DNA from: an uncultured Novosphingobium sp.
GTDB taxonomy: Bacteria; Pseudomonadota; Alphaproteobacteria; Sphingomonadales; Sphingomonadaceae
NCBI GenBank assembly: GCA_937996535.1
Contig: CALKVF010000077.1
Span: 1-64,000, forward strand
DNA: 64,000 nt
Direction of reading: 5' to 3'
Positions 17,068-24,362 of this stretch are shown piece after piece. The notes under the pieces were generated by a model. The model was not told where the DNA came from. It was given only the letters and a program-made list of their open reading frames with translations, and ran no database searches. Both the position numbers and the translations under genes were made by a program. How positions within the stretch are numbered: the stretch's first letter is position 1; every line of letters starts with the position of its first letter.

Positions 17068-18267
17068 TCAGATCACGCCGCGCGCTGTCAGATCGGCCAG
17101 CTGGGCACTGTCGAGGCCGAGCAGCGCGCCATAGACTTCGGCATTGTGTTCGCCCGGCACGGCAGGCGCCGGGCGGCGCACGGCCGAGGGCGTATCCGAC
17201 AGCTTGGGCATCGGCGCCTGCATCCGCAGCGCGCCGTGGACCGGATCGTTCACCGCAACGATGGCCTCGCGCGCGGCGAAGTGCGGATCGGCCAGCATTT
17301 CCTTGCCCGTGAAGATCCGCCCGGCGGGAACCGAATGTTCGACCATCAGGGCTTCGAGCTGATCGACGGTCAGGGTCAGGGTCCAGGCCTCGATCAGATC
17401 ATCGAGTTCGCGCTGGTTGGTGCCGCGCGCGATGTGGGTGGCATAGCGCGGATCGCTGGCCAGTTCGGGGCGGCCCATCGCCTGGGCCAACCGGGCAAAG
17501 ATCGTGTCGCCATTGCCGCCGATCATGTATTCGCCGTCGCTGCAGCGATAGACGTTGCTCGGCGCGATGCCAGGCAGGATCGAGCCCAAACGCTGCCGCA
17601 CCAGCCCCATCGCGTCATATTCTGGAACCAGGCTTTCCATGACCTGCAGCACGGCTTCGTAGAGCGCGGAATCGACCACCTGCCCCTTGCCGCTGACCTC
17701 GCGCGCACGCAGCGCGGCCAGCGCACCCATGCAGCCATAGGTCGCCGCCAGGGTATCGCCGATCGAAACCCCCATCCGGCTTGGCGGGCGATCCGGATCG
17801 CCCACGATCGCGCGCCAGCCGCCCATCGCCTCGCCGATCCCGCCATAGCCGGCGCGGGTCGAATAGGGGCCGGTCTGACCATAGCCGCTCATCCGCACCA
17901 CGATCAGGCGGGGATTGATCGCGTGCAGCGCATCGGGCCCCAGCCCCCACTTCTCCATCGTGCCGGGCTTGAAATTCTCGATCATGATGTCGGCATCGGC
18001 GAGCAGGCGGCGGGCCAGATCCTGCCCCTCGGCCACGCGCAGGTTGGCAGTGACCGACCGCTTGTTGCGGGCGATCACGCTCCACCACACCTTGCGCTCG
18101 CCATTGCCCCAGGTCCGCATCGGATCGCCCACCACCGGCGGCTCGATCTTGATCACATCGGCGCCCATGTCGCCCAAGAGCTGGCCGCAGAACGGGCCCG
18201 CGATCAGCTGCCCCAGCTCGACCACCTTGATCCCGGCCAGCGCACCCTTGTTCTCGCTCGTCATCAT
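17068..18267 (-). CDS. CaiB/BaiF (family III) CoA-transferase (second copy)
   Basis: A 399-residue family III CoA-transferase. It has VVELGQLIAGPFCGQLLGDM and GADVIKIEPP at the N-terminus; the presumed catalytic Asp is in VSIGDTLAATYG, followed by GALAALRAREVSGKGQ. The start ATGATGA overlaps the stop of the HMG-CoA-lyase-like gene by 4 bases, showing translational coupling. Last gene of the operon VOC, hydrolase, lyase, CoA-transferase. It may move CoA onto the acid formed by the lyase or onto the incoming substrate. Confidence 0.94.
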   Translation of the reverse strand: MMTSENKGALAGIKVVELGQLIAGPFCGQLLGDMGADVIKIEPPVVGDPMRTWGNGERKVWWSVIARNKRSVTANLRVAEGQDLARRLLADADIMIENFKPGTMEKWGLGPDALHAINPRLIVVRMSGYGQTGPYSTRAGYGGIGEAMGGWRAIVGDPDRPPSRMGVSIGDTLAATYGCMGALAALRAREVSGKGQVVDSALYEAVLQVMESLVPEYDAMGLVRQRLGSILPGIAPSNVYRCSDGEYMIGGNGDTIFARLAQAMGRPELASDPRYATHIARGTNQRELDDLIEAWTLTLTVDQLEALMVEHSVPAGRIFTGKEMLADPHFAAREAIVAVNDPVHGALRMQAPMPKLSDTPSAVRRPAPAVPGEHNAEVYGALLGLDSAQLADLTARGVI

Positions 18268-19181
18268 TCGCTTTCCGCTTTGGGGAATCCGCCGGCCCGG
18301 GCCAGCATCGAAGGCATGGGCTTGTCCATCACGCCCGCAAGCCAGTGCGCGGCCGCGATCAGCCGGTCAAGCTCAAGCCCCGTGGCCACGCCCGAGCGTG
18401 CCAGCAGATAGGCCACGTCCTCGCTCGCCACGTTGCCCGCCGCGCCCGGGGCAAAGGGACAGCCGCCCAGCCCGCCGATCGAGGCATCGACCACGCCAGC
18501 CCCGGCTTCGACCGCCGCCCAGACATTGGCGATCCCGGTGTTGCGGGTGTTGTGGAAATGGACGCGCACCGGCAGCGGCGCGATAGCCGCCTTCACCGCC
18601 GAAACCAGCGCCGAAACCTGCGCCGGCACGGCCACGCCGATGGTATCGGCCAGGGCAATCTCGCACGGACCGAAGGCAGCAAGTTCGCGCGCCATCGCCA
18701 CCACGTGGGCCGTGTCCACCTCGCCCCCGAACGGACAGCCGAAGGCCACCGCAATGGTCACCTGCGCACTGCGCCCGGCGGCCTTGGCCAGAGCGATGAT
18801 GCGCCCGGCCACGGCGATCGATTCCGCGCTGGTCTGGCCCTGGTTGCGGATCCCGAACGGATCCGACGCAATCGCCACCGCGCCCAGCTGATCAAGCCCG
18901 CTGGCGAGCGCGCGTTCGGCCCCGCGTTCGTTGAGCACCAGCCCGATCCGGGTCACCCCGGCGGGCGCGCCCAGCGCGGCCACCACCGCTTCGGCATCGG
19001 CCATCTGCGGCACGCGCTTGGGATTGACGAAGCTTGCCACTTCGATCCGCCGCGCGCCCGCGGCAATGGCGCGGCGGATCAGTTCGACCTTGTCCTCGGT
19101 CGAAACCAGTTTCGCCTCGTTCTGCAATCCATCGCGCGGGCCGACCTCGACCAGTTCGATGGCCCTTGTGTGCTGTGTCAT
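18264..19181 (-). CDS. Hydroxymethylglutaryl-CoA lyase family protein
   Basis: A 305-residue DRE-TIM metallolyase. The N-terminus carries VEVGPRDGLQNE with the catalytic Arg-Asp, and the flexible loop signature GGLGGCPFAPGAAGN places the Cys at about residue 241, as in true HMG-CoA lyases. The metal His pair is in VHFHNTRNTG. HMG-CoA lyases cleave HMG-CoA to acetoacetate and acetyl-CoA; relatives cleave other 3-hydroxy-3-methyl acyl-CoAs. The start at 19181 gives a family-length protein. In this operon it probably performs a carbon-carbon cleavage late in the pathway, which hints at a methyl-branched or isoprenoid-derived intermediate, though this is inference. Confidence 0.92.
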   Translation of the reverse strand: MTQHTRAIELVEVGPRDGLQNEAKLVSTEDKVELIRRAIAAGARRIEVASFVNPKRVPQMADAEAVVAALGAPAGVTRIGLVLNERGAERALASGLDQLGAVAIASDPFGIRNQGQTSAESIAVAGRIIALAKAAGRSAQVTIAVAFGCPFGGEVDTAHVVAMARELAAFGPCEIALADTIGVAVPAQVSALVSAVKAAIAPLPVRVHFHNTRNTGIANVWAAVEAGAGVVDASIGGLGGCPFAPGAAGNVASEDVAYLLARSGVATGLELDRLIAAAHWLAGVMDKPMPSMLARAGGFPKAESE

Positions 19182-19195
19182 GGTAGCGGTCTGGA

Positions 19196-20338
19196 CTATT
19201 GCTGCCCGGCGATCCAGTCCCTCACCACTTCGGCGGCCTGCACCACCAGCTCGGGCTGGCCGAAGTAATAGTGATTGGCGCCCATGATCATCTTGTGATC
19301 GATCGAACACTTGCTGGCCGCAGCCATCAGCCGCGCCGCGTGGCTCGGCGTGCAGGCATCGTCGGCGCTGTTCTCGATCACCAGCATCGGGCAGGAAATG
19401 CGCGCGGCACACTTCAGGCCATCGGCGTTGGAATCGTCATAGGACCACTGCGACATCCACGAACGCAGTGTGGCAAAGCGCGCCAGCCCAACCGGCCCGT
19501 CATTCACCACAAAGGGATCGCCGAGCATACAATGATTGGGCTGGCGATCGTTGGGATCGACCGCCGGATCAACCCAGCGCGGATCGGCCATCGTGCCCTG
19601 AACGGTAAAGCAGCGTTCGTGGTTTTCGAGGCCCTTGGCCTTGAGTTCGGCGAGCTGCCCCTTGACCCAGGCGGTAATGCGCCGGTTGCGGGCGATCTGC
19701 CGCTCGCGGTATTCGGCGACGAATTCGGCCGAGAATGGCGGCTTGGGGCCATTTGGATCGTAGATGTTCCAGGCCGGGTTGCGATCGAAGGGACGGCTCT
19801 CATCCTCGATCGAGGGATCGAGCCACTCGGTCAGCGTCAGGTTGCGCGAAAGGTGCGCGGCCAGCAGCATCACGCCATCGGCCGGAATGAACTTGGCCGC
19901 GGTCAGATCATAAGGATCGCCCGCCGGGGTATGGGTGACGCGCGGATCCTGCGCTTCGGCCTGATAGAACATCGAGAGCGAGCCGCCGCCCGACCAGCCG
20001 CCGAGGTAGACCTTCTTGTAGCCCAGCCGCTCCTTGGCATCGCGCACGCAGGCGGCCAGATCCATCACCGCGCGTTCCATGATCAGCGCGGTGTCGTTGC
20101 CGCGGTAGCGCGGATTGCAGTAGATCGTGTGCACGCCCATCTTGGCCAGCGTGCCGACCAGCGGGAGATAGGATCCACCCCCGATCGGATGCGAGAAGAT
20201 CACCACGCTGTCCGCCGCTTCTTCGGGCTTGAGCAGGTGGCATTCCACCGCAACCTTGCCGATTTCGCCGCCGTAGGTGTCCTTGAAGGCGCTCTGTTCG
20301 CTGAACAGGACCAGATAGGGAATGCGCTCGTATTTCAC
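19196..20338 (-). CDS. Alpha/beta hydrolase
   Basis: A 380-residue alpha/beta-hydrolase-fold protein. The nucleophile elbow is GGWSGGGSLSMFY (GxSxG), preceded by FSHPIGGGSYLPLVGTLAKM, which can form the oxyanion hole, and followed near the C-terminus by LVIENSADDACTPSHAA (acid) and MGANHYYFGQPE (His). There is no signal peptide, so it acts in the cytoplasm. Its size, with an extended insert between residues about 150 and 290, is larger than simple esterases. It lies between the VOC gene and the lyase gene and may hydrolyse an ester, lactone or ring-cleavage product. Confidence 0.88.
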   Translation of the reverse strand: MKYERIPYLVLFSEQSAFKDTYGGEIGKVAVECHLLKPEEAADSVVIFSHPIGGGSYLPLVGTLAKMGVHTIYCNPRYRGNDTALIMERAVMDLAACVRDAKERLGYKKVYLGGWSGGGSLSMFYQAEAQDPRVTHTPAGDPYDLTAAKFIPADGVMLLAAHLSRNLTLTEWLDPSIEDESRPFDRNPAWNIYDPNGPKPPFSAEFVAEYRERQIARNRRITAWVKGQLAELKAKGLENHERCFTVQGTMADPRWVDPAVDPNDRQPNHCMLGDPFVVNDGPVGLARFATLRSWMSQWSYDDSNADGLKCAARISCPMLVIENSADDACTPSHAARLMAAASKCSIDHKMIMGANHYYFGQPELVVQAAEVVRDWIAGQQ

Positions 20339-20348
20339 CGGTTACTCC

Positions 20349-20933
20349 TCAGGCTGCGGCGGGGGCATGGCGGCTGCGGCGATCGACCGCTTCGGCGCCG
20401 AATTTGGCGATCTTGGCCGGCCGCGTGCGCGCGGTCCATTCGGCCAGGGCAGCATCGAACTTGGCGGTTGCGCCGGCAAGGATCGCATCGTGATCCTTCA
20501 CCCGCACCGTAAGTTCGACCTGTATTCCATTGGGATCATACATATAAATCGATTTGACGAAACCGTGATCGACCGGCCCGACCGCGCTGATCCCGAAGCT
20601 GTTGATGCGTTCCTGCATGGCCAGCAGATCGTCCTCGCTGGCTACCTCGAAGGCCCAGTGCATGTCGAAGCTTTCCTTGCGCTGGAACCAGTCGGGATCG
20701 GCTGAACCCGGCGCATCGAAAAAGGCCAGGAACTCGCCATTGCCCATGCGGAAGAACAGGTGGAGATAGGGGTCATGCTCGCCCGTGCCGGTGACTTCCT
20801 CCAGCACGATCCCGGTCCGGTCGACCAGCCCGAGCACGTCGGAATAGAACCAGATCGTCTGCTGCGCATCGCGGCAACGGTAGGCGGCGTGGTGGACCCC
20901 GAGAATCGGGCGGGGCTTGATCTGCGTCGTCAT
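20349..20933 (-). CDS. VOC (glyoxalase/extradiol-dioxygenase fold) protein (second copy)
   Basis: A 194-residue VOC protein. It opens with ILGVHHAAYRCRDAQQTIWF, giving a first metal His, and contains MHWAFEV and GPVDHGFVKSIYMYDPNGIQ followed by VELTV, whose Glu is the usual last metal ligand. The ATG at 20933 has a GAGGGAG upstream. The motif GPVDHGFVKS is shared with the VOC protein at 3686-4378. It is the first gene of the four-gene operon reading down to 17068, with the strongest island dyad (21029-21045) upstream. Reaction not determinable. Confidence 0.86.
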   Translation of the reverse strand: MTTQIKPRPILGVHHAAYRCRDAQQTIWFYSDVLGLVDRTGIVLEEVTGTGEHDPYLHLFFRMGNGEFLAFFDAPGSADPDWFQRKESFDMHWAFEVASEDDLLAMQERINSFGISAVGPVDHGFVKSIYMYDPNGIQVELTVRVKDHDAILAGATAKFDAALAEWTARTRPAKIAKFGAEAVDRRSRHAPAAA

Positions 20934-21028
20934 GGCCTGCACTCCCTCCACATCCCGATCGGCGCACGGCGCACCTGCGCCAGCTTGTCACCGATCGGAT
21001 CGGGGCATCTTAGAAGGGCTGCGATAGC

Positions 21029-21045
21029 TGTCAATCCAATTGACA
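21029..21045. promoter_or_regulatory. Putative operator 7 of the island dyad, perfect TGTCAA-N5-TTGACA
   Basis: TGTCAATCCAATTGACA is a perfect dyad (7-bp arms TGTCAAT/ATTGACA around CCA). It lies 96 bases upstream of the VOC-hydrolase-lyase-CoA-transferase operon and is the best match among the seven sites; it marks the outer edge of the island. Confidence 0.65.
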
Positions 21046-21069
21046 ATTATCGCCCGGCACAAGCGCACT

Positions 21070-21699
21070 TCAGGCGCGATAGGCCCGCATGAACACGTCG
21101 ACCGCGCCTTCAACCTCCAGCCGGATCTCCTCGGGCCCCGGCATGGCGCAGGCGCCAAGCAGCAGCCGCTGATAGGCGCCGTTCTGGAACAGGCCGATGA
21201 ACTGCTGCGCGGCAAGCAGCGGATCGGCCCGGCGCAGCTTGCCCAGATCCATCTGTCCCGCCAACCACTCCGCCGTGCGCGCCTGCCCGCGGCTGATCCC
21301 GCGTTCAAACAGCAGCCGCCCCAACTCCGGGAACCGCCCGGCCTCGCCCATCACCATGCGGTGCAGCGCCACGATCTGCGGGCGCAGGATCGTGGCCATC
21401 ACCGTCAACCCCAGTTCGCGCAGGGTCGCGGCAGGATCCCCCGCCGGCGGCAAAGGCAGGCGCAGCGCCTCGCCATAGCGTTCGACCAGATCATCGACCA
21501 CGGCGGCAAACAGGTCATGCTTGTTGCGGTAATAGCTCCACAGCGTGGTCTTGGAGCCGCCGATCGCAGCGGCGATCGCCGACATCGTGGTCTGACCATA
21601 GCCGTGCTTGAGAAACGCCTTGCGCGCCGCCGCGACGATCGTCTGGCGGCGCTGCTCCTGGCGCACGGCGGGAGACTGGGCGGATGATTGCCGGGTCAT
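21070..21699 (-). CDS. TetR/AcrR family regulator of the adjacent efflux pump
   Basis: A 209-residue TetR-type protein: HTH region AARKAFLKHGYGQTTMSAIA, then GGSKTTLWSYYRNKHDLFAA, with a C-terminal domain of the AefR-like kind (QFIGLFQNGAYQRLL). It is divergent from the nodT-hlyD-emrB genes, with 54 bases between the start codons that contain the dyad TACTAATCAGTA. By position it most likely represses the pump and itself. It is less likely to read the TGTCAA dyads of the neighbouring island. Confidence 0.93.
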   Translation of the reverse strand: MTRQSSAQSPAVRQEQRRQTIVAAARKAFLKHGYGQTTMSAIAAAIGGSKTTLWSYYRNKHDLFAAVVDDLVERYGEALRLPLPPAGDPAATLRELGLTVMATILRPQIVALHRMVMGEAGRFPELGRLLFERGISRGQARTAEWLAGQMDLGKLRRADPLLAAQQFIGLFQNGAYQRLLLGACAMPGPEEIRLEVEGAVDVFMRAYRA

Positions 21700-21706
21700 G
21701 AAATCG

Positions 21707-21718
21707 TACTAATCAGTA
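21707..21718. promoter_or_regulatory. Putative TetR operator (TACT-N4-AGTA)
   Basis: TACTAATCAGTA, a symmetric dyad, 8 bases upstream of the TetR start and 36 bases upstream of the efflux lipoprotein start. Its place in a very short divergent promoter is where an autoregulating TetR repressor would bind. Confidence 0.55.
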
Positions 21719-21753
21719 TCATTGCGGTTGACAAGACCGCCCCCCAGCGGGCA

Positions 21754-23208
21754 ATGCGCCGTACCATGCAGTACGGTATCCCGACCCGCAGCGCCTTGCC
21801 CAATTTCGCCGCCTTGCTGATCGCGGGCAGCGCGCTCGCGGGCTGCGCCGCCATGCCGCCAGCAAGCCAGCTGGCCCAGCCCCGCGCGCTGGGCGCAGCC
21901 TCCGCCAGCGAAGCCGCCTTTCCCGCCGACACCTGGTGGACCGCCTATGGCGATCCCGGGCTCGATGCACTGATCGCCCAAGGCTTGGCCAATTCCCCCG
22001 ACATGGCGATTGCCGCCGCCCGCATTCGCGCGGCAGACGGCATGGCCCGGCAAGCCGGGGCCGCCGCGCTACCGACGCTGGGCGTCGATGCCGCGGTGGG
22101 CGGCAACAAGCAGAGCTACAACATGGGCATCCCCGCCCAGTTCGTGCCCCACGGCGTGGTCGATACCGGGCGGATCTCGGGCACGCTCGGGCTCGACCTC
22201 GATCTGTGGGGGCGCAACCGCGCCGCCCTTGCCGCCGCTTCGGGCGAGGGCGCCGCCGCGCGGGTCGATGGGGCACAGGCCCGGCTGCTGCTGACCAGCG
22301 CGATTGCGCTTGCCTGGGGCGATCTCGCTCAGCTCTATGCCACCCGCGATGTCGCCGCCCGGCAGGCCGAAGTGCTGGCCGAAACCGAACGGCTGACCGA
22401 GGCCCGCCGTGCCAGCGGAATCGATAGCGGGATCGACCTCAACCTTGCCCGCGCCCGCCATGCCAGCGCGCAGCAGGCGCTGGCCGCGCTCGATGAAGCC
22501 ATCGCGATCAGCCGCAACCGGATCGCCGCGCTGGTTGGCGCGGGGCCGGACGTGGCCGCCACGCTGCCTACGCCGCGCGCCGGGCTGACCGCCAGCACCG
22601 CAATCCCGGCAGAGCTGCCCGCCAGCCTCGTCGCCCGCCGCCCCGATCTGGCCGCCGCGCTGCTGCGCACCGAGGCTGCGGCCCAGCGGGTCAAGGTCGC
22701 CCGGCTCGATTTCTATCCCGACATCAACCTCTCGGCCGTAGTCGGGCTGCAATCGCTGGGAATTGCCCAACTGTTCGACAGCGGATCGACCTATGCCAAT
22801 TTCGGCCCGGCGATCCGCCTGCCGCTGTTCGAGGGGGGGCGCCTGCGCGGGCGCTATGACAGCGCCGCCGCCGGCTATGAAGAAGCTGTGGCGCGCTATG
22901 ACCAGAGCCTGCTGGCCGCGCTGCGCGAAGTGGCCGATACGCTCGAATCCCGCCGCGATCTTGCCGGCCGCCTCGCCAGTGCGCGCGCCGCCGATGCCGC
23001 CGCACAGGAAGCCGCCCGGCTGGTAACCCTGCGCCGCAAGCAAGGCATCGCCAGCCAGTTGCAGGTGCTGGCCGCTGAAGACACCGCGCTGGGTGCGCGC
23101 CGGCTCGGGGTCGAGCTGGAAGCCCGCGCCTATCTGCTTGACGTAATGCTGACCAAGGCACTGGGCGGCGGTTTTACCGCCCCGCCCCGCCCCCTGGGGA
23201 ACAATTGA
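21754..23208 (+). CDS. Outer-membrane efflux lipoprotein, NodT family
   Basis: A 484-residue outer-membrane factor of the TolC superfamily. The N-terminus has a lipoprotein signal ending in the lipobox LAGC, so it is acylated and anchored in the outer membrane. The two outer-membrane-efflux repeats follow (WWTAYGDPGLDALI; LDLDLWGRNRAALAAASG; then FYPDINLSAVVGLQ). I used the ATG at 21754; another at 21766 is possible. It is first in a tripartite pump operon, 1 base ahead of the membrane-fusion protein. A run of seven G lies at 22833-22839, but the frame through it is intact. Confidence 0.93.
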   Translation: MRRTMQYGIPTRSALPNFAALLIAGSALAGCAAMPPASQLAQPRALGAASASEAAFPADTWWTAYGDPGLDALIAQGLANSPDMAIAAARIRAADGMARQAGAAALPTLGVDAAVGGNKQSYNMGIPAQFVPHGVVDTGRISGTLGLDLDLWGRNRAALAAASGEGAAARVDGAQARLLLTSAIALAWGDLAQLYATRDVAARQAEVLAETERLTEARRASGIDSGIDLNLARARHASAQQALAALDEAIAISRNRIAALVGAGPDVAATLPTPRAGLTASTAIPAELPASLVARRPDLAAALLRTEAAAQRVKVARLDFYPDINLSAVVGLQSLGIAQLFDSGSTYANFGPAIRLPLFEGGRLRGRYDSAAAGYEEAVARYDQSLLAALREVADTLESRRDLAGRLASARAADAAAQEAARLVTLRRKQGIASQLQVLAAEDTALGARRLGVELEARAYLLDVMLTKALGGGFTAPPRPLGNN

Positions 23209-23209
23209 A

Positions 23210-24352
23210 ATGACCGATAACGCCACGATTTCCGATCAAACCCCGGGCAGCGGCGATGCCGCGATGGACCGCCGCCGCAAGGCGCTGCGGATCTTCGGCG
23301 CGGCGCTCGCCGTCGTCGCGCTGATCTGGGGCGTGTGGTATTTCCTGACCCAGGCCGGGCGGGTCCATACCGACAACGCCTATGTCGGCGCCGATACCGC
23401 CGTGGTCACGCCGCAGGTTTCCGGCACGGTCAAGGAGGTGCGCGTTGGCGGCACCCAGATGGCCCGCAAGGGCGACGTGCTGATCGTGCTCGACGATGCC
23501 GATGCCCGGATCGATCTCGCCAATGCCGAAGCCGCGCTGCAGCAGGCGCGCCAGCGCTTCCGCCAGGCCGTGGCCGGCACCGCATCGTCATCAGCCCGGG
23601 TCAGCGCCCGCGCCGCCGACATCGATCAGGCCCGCGCCCGGATGACCATTGCCCGCGCCGATTTCGAACGCGCCCGCAGCGCCTATGACCGCCGTTCGCG
23701 GCTGGGTGAAAGCGGCGCGGTTTCGGCCGAGGAATTGACCCAGGCCCGTGCCGGATTCTTGCAGGCGCAAGCCGCGCTGGGCCAGGCCCAGGCTGCGCTT
23801 GCCGCAAGCGAAGCTACCCGCGCCTCTGCCGCGGGCGATCTCGCGGCCAGTTCGGCGCTGACCGCCGGCCTCAGCGAAGCCACCGCCCCCGATGTGGTCG
23901 CCGCCGAGGCCCGGCTGGCGCTCGCCCGGCTCAATCTCGAACGCACCGTGGTGCGCGCGCCGATCAGCGGGATCGTGACCAACCGGCAGGTCCAGATCGG
24001 CCAGCGGATTGCCGCCGGCACCCCGATCATGACGCTGGTTCCGCTCGATGCGGTATTTGTCGATGCCAACTTCAAGGAAAGCCAGCTGCGCAAGGTCAAG
24101 CCCGGGCAAAGCGTGGAGCTGACCTCGGACTATTACGGCCGCAGCGTGGTGTTCCACGGCAAGGTCTTCGGCTTTGCCGGCGGCACGGGCGCGGCCTTTG
24201 CGCTGATCCCGGCCCAGAACGCCACCGGCAACTGGGTCAAGGTGGTGCAGCGCCTGCCGGTGCGCATCCGGCTCGATCAGGCCGAACTGCGCGATCATCC
24301 GCTGCGCGTTGGCCTGTCGATGGACGCGGTGATCGACACCCGCGGCGAATAG
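23210..24352 (+). CDS. emrA: HlyD/EmrA-type membrane fusion protein
   Basis: A 380-residue periplasmic adaptor. It has a short cytoplasmic N-terminus, one membrane anchor (ALAVVALIWGVWYFLTQAG), the entry segment VHTDNAYVGADTAVVTPQVS typical of EmrA, a lipoyl-like half-motif (GTVKEVRVGGTQMARKGD), a long Ala/Arg-rich coiled coil (about residues 100-220) and the second half-motif VVRAPISGIVTNRQVQIGQ. It links the DHA2 carrier that follows to the NodT channel. The symbol is by family analogy. Confidence 0.92.
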   Translation: MTDNATISDQTPGSGDAAMDRRRKALRIFGAALAVVALIWGVWYFLTQAGRVHTDNAYVGADTAVVTPQVSGTVKEVRVGGTQMARKGDVLIVLDDADARIDLANAEAALQQARQRFRQAVAGTASSSARVSARAADIDQARARMTIARADFERARSAYDRRSRLGESGAVSAEELTQARAGFLQAQAALGQAQAALAASEATRASAAGDLAASSALTAGLSEATAPDVVAAEARLALARLNLERTVVRAPISGIVTNRQVQIGQRIAAGTPIMTLVPLDAVFVDANFKESQLRKVKPGQSVELTSDYYGRSVVFHGKVFGFAGGTGAAFALIPAQNATGNWVKVVQRLPVRIRLDQAELRDHPLRVGLSMDAVIDTRGE

Positions 24353-24362
24353 GGCCGAGCCG

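Noticed and set aside
22833..22839. G7 tract in the NodT-type gene as a second phase-variable site
   Set aside because: The reading frame and the protein family length are intact through the tract, so there is no evidence of switching.
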